Source: Methylococcaceae bacterium UBA7658
GTDB taxonomy: Bacteria; Pseudomonadota; Gammaproteobacteria; Methylococcales; Methylomonadaceae
Direction: 5' to 3'
DNA: 15,746 nt
NCBI GenBank assembly: GCA_002483425.1
Contig: DLHW01000042.1
Span: 1 to 15,746, forward strand
The notes beneath the pieces were generated by a model. That model searched no databases. It was not told where the DNA came from and was given only the letters and a program-made list of their open reading frames with translations. The translations under genes were made by a program, and so were the position numbers. Below are positions 10,719 through 15,746 of the stretch, piece by piece. The first letter of the stretch is position 1; the number at the start of each line of letters is the position of its first letter.

Positions 10719-13220
10719 CTATGCCATCGAAATAACCGTGATGGTAAGCATAGCGGCTGACAAAACGGTTGCCGCTGATGTGATCCAGGGTTTGCCGTCT
10801 TGCTGGTCTTGCAAATAAAACTTGGTCGATGGGGCGTAGTTGACGCGGGTTTCCGCACCGAGGTTATTGGTGGATTTGACCAGCAGATGCGGTTTTTGAC
10901 CGTTCATCAGGTCAAGGTAGTGCATCTGCCTACCGCTATCCCCTGGCAAGGGCGATGACCATACGAGGCAGGCCGTGCCGTTGCCCAACAGATCGACCAC
11001 TGTAACCGACTTAAGGCTGTCTGTGGCGGGGATATTAGTCAATGAAACCGGTTGACTCCAACTGTTGCCGGATTGGTTGTAATAAAGCCTGATGCCGCCG
11101 CCGTGCAGGTAAATGATGTCGGTCAGCCCGGAACCGTCGATGTCGGCCAGATGGATACGGCGTTGGTCGAATTGGTCGGGGCGATCAAACCAGGGGGCAT
11201 TGTCCATCGTGACCTTAGACCCGAATTTGCAATAGCCCAGGTTAGGCCAATAGCACACTTCGCCATTGCGAATGCGGACAATATCGGTTAGGCCATCGCC
11301 AGACAGGTCGGCAAGGTAAATGGACTGGGTGCCGTCGTTGAAAATAAGACGGGGCCCTTTTTCTTCGGCAAAACTTTTGATGACCCGTTGCGCCGGGGCA
11401 AAGCCAGCTTCCGCCAAGGATGCGTTCCAAATGAAGGCGTGATCTTCTGAGATCAGGATGTCGGCATGGCCATCGCCCGTCAGGTCGATGAATTTCAGGT
11501 TTGGATCGCGGGTGTCGAGATTGGGGAAGCTGGTAAAAGGCCGGAACGATTCCCAATCTTTATCCGAGGTGCGTTCATAAAAGCCTCGCACCGGGCCTTC
11601 CATGACAGCGAGGTCGGTTTGGCCATCGCCTGCCAAGTCCAAAAATTGGGTTTGGCCTTTGCCGATGGAGGTATTGGGTTTGGCTGATATATGTTCAACG
11701 CCACCAAAATGGGCGGCTGTGTAGGTGATTTGGGTGTCTGGATCGGAAGCTTGGTGATTTGCGCTGAGATTGCGCTTGTAAAACCAGCCATCGCCTTGTT
11801 CGGTCAAGATGCCCGACAACCCTTCGCCATCTAAATCCACCCACTGGTAATTTGAGTCATCAATGCCGTAAGGCAGGTTGGTAAGGCTTTTCGGGGCGAC
11901 TGTGCGGATAGGCAATTGCACAAATTCGTCGGGCGTGGGGACGCGGGTGTACTCAAATTCCAATCTGGGTAATGATTTTGCCTGATAACCGCCATTATCA
12001 TTGCGCCTATAACCGGTTTGGGTTGCCGATACCAGCTTGGAAAAGATCGGGTTTTGGCTGTTGTTGGCATCGGCCTCGTAGGAATAAGTAAAGTCCGTTG
12101 AACCCACCAGGCAATTTTGGCCGATTCCTTGTTCATCAGGGAAATGATGGAACATCAAGACCCGTTGGCAGAGGCGATAGGTACGGTTTTCAAATCCCGA
12201 ACGGTAGCTGGAAAACGGGTCATTGCGTATCGGCCATTGCTGCGCGGTTTCTGTTGGGAATGGGTTGTTGGCATCATGGTCGCCGTAATCGAAGACGGCT
12301 TCAAAAAACCAGTCGTTACTGCCGTCTTCGGCTGTTTCACCCTGCGGTTCCGGCCAGGGATTCGTATCGACAAGCTCTGGAAAATACGGATTGTGGTTAC
12401 CATAACGAATGCGCTTTAGGTAACGATTAGACTCTCGTGTTTGATCGGTGCGGTAGCGTTCGTTCGCCTGAGAGAGATCGAGGTTGTTGGAGTTCTCGGC
12501 CTTATAGATGTAGACGATGACGTTTCCTTTGTCGTCATGGCTTTGGCAGATCAGCCAGGAGAAGATTCGGCTGGTGTCGCTTGGGTCAACAATACGGCTT
12601 TTAGCCGATTTGCCGTACCAAGTGGTGATATTTTCCTTGGAGATAGAACGCCAGAAGGAATCGCTGCGGTCTGATTGGTTAGTCCAGCGCTCTATTCTGG
12701 CAAACAAGCCTTCTATGCGGGGGCAGTAACGACGGATTGTGTAAGCGATGCCGTTTACAGTCCGGGTTTCGTCATGGATGACAGGTACGCCATTTGCCAA
12801 GATTACGTTATTGGCATTGTCTTTTTTGAATTCCGGGACTAAATCTTCCGAACCTGACAAGATAAAAACATCGGATTCGTCTTCATCCTGGTATTTTGGC
12901 AAGCCTTTGTCGGTTTTTCGGGTGATGGAAGGTAGCGACAGGTTCCAGCCAAGGCCAAATGCACCATTGCCTGCGCCGGAATCATAAGACAGCGAGAGTT
13001 GTGGGCCGAAACCGGAACGGCCAGGGCTGGTGGCGATAGGCACAGACATGGAACCCGTGCCAGTGACCGGATTGGCGGCAAATTTTTCGCCCATGCCTTT
13101 GATAGCCCCGCCACCTTTCGGGAGGGTAATGCTGGGTGCGGCGACTATATCACTCTTTTTTTCTTCGCTTCCCTGCGCCGATGTGTTGGCTTGGCTGTCA
13201 TGGCTGCTTCCCTGATCCAT
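10719..13220 (-). CDS. TcBC fragment 1: SpvB domain and FG-GAP propeller
   Basis: N-terminal 833-codon open frame. After a low-complexity polar start rich in Ser, Gln and Glu it reads APSITLPKGGGAIKGMGEKF, then TGSMSVPIATSPGRSGFGP and LSLSYDSGAGNGAFGLGW, the hallmark of SpvB/TcaC N-termini. Five FG-GAP/VCBS-like blades follow: FLDLAGDGQTDLAV, FIDLTGDGHADILI, LADLSGDGLTDIVRI, LADIDGSGLTDIIYL and VVDLLGNGTACLVW; in these repeats the Asp/Gly loops often bind calcium. In Tc structures this propeller is the gate that docks on TcA. After RVNYAPSTKFYLQDQQDGKPW (near 10790) homology ends, and the last 23 codons are out-of-frame sequence. No signal peptide, which fits known Tc B subunits. Confidence 0.85.
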   Translation of the reverse strand: MDQGSSHDSQANTSAQGSEEKKSDIVAAPSITLPKGGGAIKGMGEKFAANPVTGTGSMSVPIATSPGRSGFGPQLSLSYDSGAGNGAFGLGWNLSLPSITRKTDKGLPKYQDEDESDVFILSGSEDLVPEFKKDNANNVILANGVPVIHDETRTVNGIAYTIRRYCPRIEGLFARIERWTNQSDRSDSFWRSISKENITTWYGKSAKSRIVDPSDTSRIFSWLICQSHDDKGNVIVYIYKAENSNNLDLSQANERYRTDQTRESNRYLKRIRYGNHNPYFPELVDTNPWPEPQGETAEDGSNDWFFEAVFDYGDHDANNPFPTETAQQWPIRNDPFSSYRSGFENRTYRLCQRVLMFHHFPDEQGIGQNCLVGSTDFTYSYEADANNSQNPIFSKLVSATQTGYRRNDNGGYQAKSLPRLEFEYTRVPTPDEFVQLPIRTVAPKSLTNLPYGIDDSNYQWVDLDGEGLSGILTEQGDGWFYKRNLSANHQASDPDTQITYTAAHFGGVEHISAKPNTSIGKGQTQFLDLAGDGQTDLAVMEGPVRGFYERTSDKDWESFRPFTSFPNLDTRDPNLKFIDLTGDGHADILISEDHAFIWNASLAEAGFAPAQRVIKSFAEEKGPRLIFNDGTQSIYLADLSGDGLTDIVRIRNGEVCYWPNLGYCKFGSKVTMDNAPWFDRPDQFDQRRIHLADIDGSGLTDIIYLHGGGIRLYYNQSGNSWSQPVSLTNIPATDSLKSVTVVDLLGNGTACLVWSSPLPGDSGRQMHYLDLMNGQKPHLLVKSTNNLGAETRVNYAPSTKFYLQDQQDGKPWITSAATVLSAAMLTITVISMA

Positions 13221-13540
13221 TCTACCCCCTTGAAAATTAGGAATATCTGAATAGGTTGGTTAGGTTTTTATAACTTGTTTTGCAACTTTACTGTGAAAAT
13301 GGCGGTCAGAATTTGCGCTTTATTTAGTACTCTGTCAAGTAATGAAATAGTAATTTAATCTCAATATTTCATGTAGTTAGATACTAATTATATGCCTCGT
13401 TGGTTTTCTGCATATAAAACAGCAACTAGCATAAGCAAAAGAATGTTTAATTTCACCCACCTTGAGGCGGGTATTTGAAAAATTTTATGATTATTTTTGC
13501 CAAATTGGGCTAATTATGCCGATTAATTTCAGGAAGTGTC
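13221..13540. promoter_or_regulatory. AT-rich divergent intergenic region, TcBC / phosphatase
   Basis: About 320 bases without a gene. It must hold the promoters of TcBC (minus) and of the phosphatase (plus), but I see no -35/-10 pair strong enough to mark. An imperfect hairpin at 13455-13472 (ACCCACC, TTGA loop, GGCGGGT, one mismatch) lies 70 bases before the phosphatase start; it is not followed by a T-run. Ribosome-binding sequences are clear on both sides: AGGGGGT for TcBC at 13224-13230 and AGGAAG for the phosphatase at 13531-13536. Confidence 0.4.
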
Positions 13541-14395
13541 GTGCTTAGTACTTGTAGCATCCGGAAATTGCCATCAAATTCGTCAGGCAAAGATTATGTC
13601 GTTGGTGATTTGCATGGTTGTTTTGAGTTACTGGAAAAACTGTTGGTTGCGGTCTCTTTCGATAAAACGAAAGATCGGCTGTTTTCGGTGGGCGATCTGA
13701 TTGACCGGGGACCGGATTCGTTGCGCTGCCTGGAGTTGTTGTTCGAGCCTTGGTTTTACGCGGTGCAAGGCAACCACGAATTGATGATGCTGGACTTTTT
13801 TGTACCTTATCTGAACACAGGCAAACTGGAACGCTTTGAAGACCTGGAAGATACGGGTTTTCTGGAATACGGCGGACAATGGGTCAAAAATTATTTTGAT
13901 CCCGAACAACAAATGATGACCAGTGCTTTCAACCGTTGCCTGTTGGAAATCTTCAAAATGCCGTTGATTTTACTTGTTGGCGAGGGTGAACACAGGTTTC
14001 ATGTTATTCATGCGGAGCTTGTTAAGCCCGATTATAGACAATCCGGGCAAATCGCCTGGCTGGACAGTGACATTGACGGTTGGTTGGAATACCAAGAAAT
14101 ACCACTGGAAGTTGAAGATAGGCTGTATTGGGGAAGAACTTTGATGACAGTTATCGGCAATGACCATGATTGCCCAAAGATTCTGGAAGGTTTGTCGCCG
14201 ACGTTTTGTGGGCATACGTTCGATAAAGCCCCTCGCAAGTTGTACTCTCACATCAATATAGATACTGGGGGATTTATGTCATTCAATGGGTATGCCGAGT
14301 TTGACAAAGGCTATGGACTGACTTTGTATGATGTCCACGAATCTCATTGGGTATCGGTGGCTTATGAACAAGGAATAGCTAACGCAAATGTTTAG
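13541..14395 (+). CDS. PPP-family metallophosphatase (lambda/PrpA-type protein phosphatase)
   Basis: A 284-residue protein from GTG 13541, preceded by AGGAAG four bases upstream. The three PPP metal-site motifs are intact: GDLHG (22-26), GDLIDRG (51-57) and GNHE (77-80). Further conserved histidines sit in VIHAE (157) and CGHT (225). These bind the two-metal centre that hydrolyses phosphomonoesters; lambda phosphatase, PrpA/PrpB and diadenosine tetraphosphatase ApaH share this fold. The arrangement fits the lambda/Prp group better than ApaH. It is longer than PrpA (about 218 residues), with extra sequence between GNHE and VIHAE (FFVPYLNTGKLERFEDLE to MMTSAFNRCLL). No signal peptide, so cytoplasmic. 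It is transcribed away from the Tc genes and appears functionally independent. Substrate unknown; candidates are phosphoproteins or dinucleotide polyphosphates. Confidence 0.88.
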   Translation: MLSTCSIRKLPSNSSGKDYVVGDLHGCFELLEKLLVAVSFDKTKDRLFSVGDLIDRGPDSLRCLELLFEPWFYAVQGNHELMMLDFFVPYLNTGKLERFEDLEDTGFLEYGGQWVKNYFDPEQQMMTSAFNRCLLEIFKMPLILLVGEGEHRFHVIHAELVKPDYRQSGQIAWLDSDIDGWLEYQEIPLEVEDRLYWGRTLMTVIGNDHDCPKILEGLSPTFCGHTFDKAPRKLYSHINIDTGGFMSFNGYAEFDKGYGLTLYDVHESHWVSVAYEQGIANANV

Positions 14396-14580
14396 CTAGG
14401 GTGCAGGTTTTAAAAGAACTATATTGACAGTTGCGCTATCAGCTATAAATAGTTTCATGAATGTCAGGAATCATGGTTTTGAGAGGCTGCTTTCGGAAAG
14501 CCTGAATGACGGGGCATGGCCCAGACCGTGTAAAAACGTAATGGTATAATTTATTATCCCATGAAGCCGGAGCCAAGTTG
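14396..14580. other. Intergenic region with the presumed left end of an IS element
   Basis: This contains no gene. The terminal inverted repeat of the IS that follows must lie here; the stretch around 14519-14540 (CCCAGACCGTGTAAAAACG) is the most likely candidate by position and its resemblance to IS ends, but the right end is outside the window and cannot be compared. A small inverted repeat (AGGCT/AGCCT, about 14483-14502) lies just upstream. Confidence 0.35.
14542..14550 (+). promoter_or_regulatory. Extended -10 promoter of the transposase
   Basis: TGGTATAAT is a perfect TGn-TATAAT extended -10 element, about 30 bases before the transposase ATG. No good -35 hexamer lies 17 bases upstream (CAGACC region), which extended -10 promoters tolerate. 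The resulting leader would include GGAG at 14569-14572, eight bases before the ATG. Confidence 0.55.
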
Positions 14581-15746
14581 ATGAAGCGTTTTGTTGAAGG
14601 CGAATGTCGCGGTCAAACCACACTGATGCCGGAATGCTTGGATGACTATGTTTCGGATACTAATCCGGTCCGGGTAGTCGATGTTTTCGTCGATGAACTT
14701 GATTTGCTCCAGCTAGGCTTTGTCCGTGTCGAGCCAGCGGATACAGGTAGGCCGTCTTACCATCCCTCAGTACTTTTGAAGCTTTACATTTACGGTTATC
14801 TCAACCGCATCCAATCCAGTCCCCGCTTAGAGAAAGAGGCGCAGCGCAATGTCGAGCTTATGTGGCTTATTGGACGGCTGTCGCCTGATTTCAAGACCAT
14901 TGCCAACTTTCGCAAAGACAACGGCAAAGCGATTCGCGGTGTTTGCCGACAGTTTGTCGCGCTGTGCCAGCAACTCGGTTTGTTTTCAGAGGTCCTGGTG
15001 GCCATCGACGGCAGCAAGTTCAAGGCGGTCAACAATCGCGACCGGAATTTTACCAGCGCCAAGCTGGAGCGGCGCATGAAAGAGATTGAGACGAGTATTA
15101 ACCGCTACCTGGCAGCGCTCGATTCAGCAGATTTACAAGAGCCAATCATCGCGAAGGCACGGACGGAGCGGCTGCAGGACAAAGTTGCCGCTTTAAAGGA
15201 ACAGATGAAAGCACTTAAGGAAATCGAGGTGAAACTTAACGAAGCACCAGATAAGCAAATCTCCCTGACGGATCCCGATTGCCGCTCCATGAAGACCTGG
15301 GGCGAAGGCATTGTTGGCTACAATGTCCAAACGGCGGTGGATACCAAGCACCATCTCATCGTGGCTCACGAAGTGGCTAATGTCGGTTTTGACCGGGATC
15401 AACTGACGAACATGGCCGGGCAAGCGCGGGCGGGGGTAGGCACGGAACAGCTAACCGTACTGGCCGACCGGGGTTATTTCAAGAGCGAAGAGATACGCCG
15501 TTGCCACGAAGTCGGCATGATCCCTATCGTCCCCAAGACGGTGACTTCGATTGCCACAGCAGCGGGCCGGTTCGGCAAGGCGCATTTCGTCTATGATCCC
15601 AAAAACAACGAATACCGCTGTCCTGCCGGGCTTTGCTTAAAATGGCGGTACGCCTGTGTTGAGGATGGCTTAAAGGTGCACCGTTATTGGTGTTCGTCCT
15701 GCCAGCAATGTGCAATTAAGTCGAAATGCACGCCCGACAAGCAACG
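14581..15746 (+). CDS. IS1182-like DDE transposase, 3' end beyond window
   Basis: Open from ATG 14581 to the right edge, at least 388 codons, with GGAG upstream. The N-terminal part (NPVRVVDVFVDELDL, YHPSVLLKLYIYGYLNRIQS, RNVELMWLIGRLSPDFKTIANFRKDN, written here in pieces) is the DUF772-type DNA-binding region common to IS1182 and related IS4/IS5 transposases. The first catalytic Asp is in VAIDGSKFKAVNN and the second in VLADRGYFKSEEI; the Glu lies outside the window. Between them is a long Lys/Glu-rich helical insert. A cysteine cluster, YRCPAGLCLKW and WCSSCQQCAIKSKC near the window end, is the zinc-ribbon-like region of IS1182 proteins. The frame is unbroken, so the element may be active. 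Confidence 0.87.
   Translation, partial: MKRFVEGECRGQTTLMPECLDDYVSDTNPVRVVDVFVDELDLLQLGFVRVEPADTGRPSYHPSVLLKLYIYGYLNRIQSSPRLEKEAQRNVELMWLIGRLSPDFKTIANFRKDNGKAIRGVCRQFVALCQQLGLFSEVLVAIDGSKFKAVNNRDRNFTSAKLERRMKEIETSINRYLAALDSADLQEPIIAKARTERLQDKVAALKEQMKALKEIEVKLNEAPDKQISLTDPDCRSMKTWGEGIVGYNVQTAVDTKHHLIVAHEVANVGFDRDQLTNMAGQARAGVGTEQLTVLADRGYFKSEEIRRCHEVGMIPIVPKTVTSIATAAGRFGKAHFVYDPKNNEYRCPAGLCLKWRYACVEDGLKVHRYWCSSCQQCAIKSKCTPDKQ

Larger units (their letters stand above)
5375..13220 (-). pseudogene. Fused TcB-TcC (SpvB/RHS) toxin gene with four frame breaks
   Basis: Composite of five reading-frame pieces reading as one BC-fusion of about 2,615 codons. Order by composite residue: SpvB domain (about 27-350), FG-GAP/VCBS propeller repeats (about 525-745), TcB middle domains (HGYFDGIEREFRGFG near 827, NHWWLPTGHIFYSP near 1217), B-C junction (DALGRTFLT near 1628), RHS/YD repeats, RHS core (GNHLGSASLELDE, ARYYLPWLGRWGSCDPVG) and an AT-rich variable tip from about 2312. 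Family knowledge: B and C form a hollow cocoon that encloses the autocleaved C-terminal toxin, and TcA delivers it. The ATG at 13218-13220 follows AGGGGGT (13224-13230). Breaks: 10780-10790 (apparent deletion), 9733-9738 (T5 run), 9604-9605 (GG), 8312 (extra C). Inference: inactive unless repaired or the breaks are sequencing errors. B-C fusion itself is known in other bacteria. Confidence 0.85.

Noticed and set aside
13455..13472. Hairpin as a rho-independent terminator or riboswitch
   Set aside because: The stem has a mismatch, there is no T-run on either strand, and no gene ends nearby that needs it.
14423..14451. TTGACA followed by TATAAA as a sigma-70 promoter
   Set aside because: The spacing is 14 bases, too short for a standard promoter; the extended -10 at 14542-14550 is better placed.

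Overview
The window is dominated by a Tc (toxin complex, ABC-type) insecticidal-toxin-like locus on the minus strand, in which both genes look broken. Reading from right to left, a fused TcB-TcC gene spans about 13220 to 5375 (some 2,600 codons: SpvB domain, FG-GAP/VCBS propeller repeats, TcB middle domains, RHS shell and a variable C-terminal tip). A TcA-type gene follows, from 3771 off the left edge (peptidoglycan-binding-like N-terminus, a possible transthyretin-like beta domain, then VRP1-type sequence). In the known systems TcA is the pentameric injection channel, and TcB plus the TcC shell form a cocoon around the cleaved C-terminal toxin.

Between the two Tc genes lies a 1.6 kb block of different character. 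It holds a VapBC-type toxin-antitoxin pair on the plus strand (about 3967-4610), with a perfect inverted repeat over the antitoxin start codon; a REP-associated tyrosine transposase (RAYT) gene on the minus strand (5167-4655), interrupted by one TGA; and a repeat-rich non-coding strip (5168-5374) with a GTAG-headed REP-like hairpin, a duplicated 12-mer and a 7-bp tandem repeat.

To the right, on the plus strand, are an apparently intact lambda/PrpA-type PPP phosphatase (13541-14395) and the 5' part of an IS1182-like DDE transposase (14581 to the right edge).

The main observation is the pattern of damage. TcA carries two frameshifts and an in-frame TAA; TcBC carries four frame changes, one of which looks like a deletion between short direct repeats. 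Most of the frameshifts are equivalent to losing one base in a short homopolymer, so sequencing error must be excluded. The nonsense codons and the deletion junction are harder to explain that way, and vapBC, the phosphatase and the transposase are open. My preferred reading is a decaying Tc locus. One site, a T TTT TTG heptamer in TcA, has exactly the form and phase of a -1 slippery site and deserves a test.

The second observation is compositional. The last 330 or so codons of TcBC are strongly AT-rich (hand-counted lines of 28-35% G+C), whereas the RHS core just before is 57-62%. The switch is sharp, near 6360, about 25 codons before the expected core cleavage motif. This is what exchange of a polymorphic toxin tip would produce. 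The tip has no family I can name with certainty.

The gene families (RAYT with REP, PPP phosphatase, IS1182-like, VapBC, Tc with VRP1 and SpvB) suggest a gammaproteobacterium or another proteobacterium with a mid-range G+C content. I cannot name the genus.
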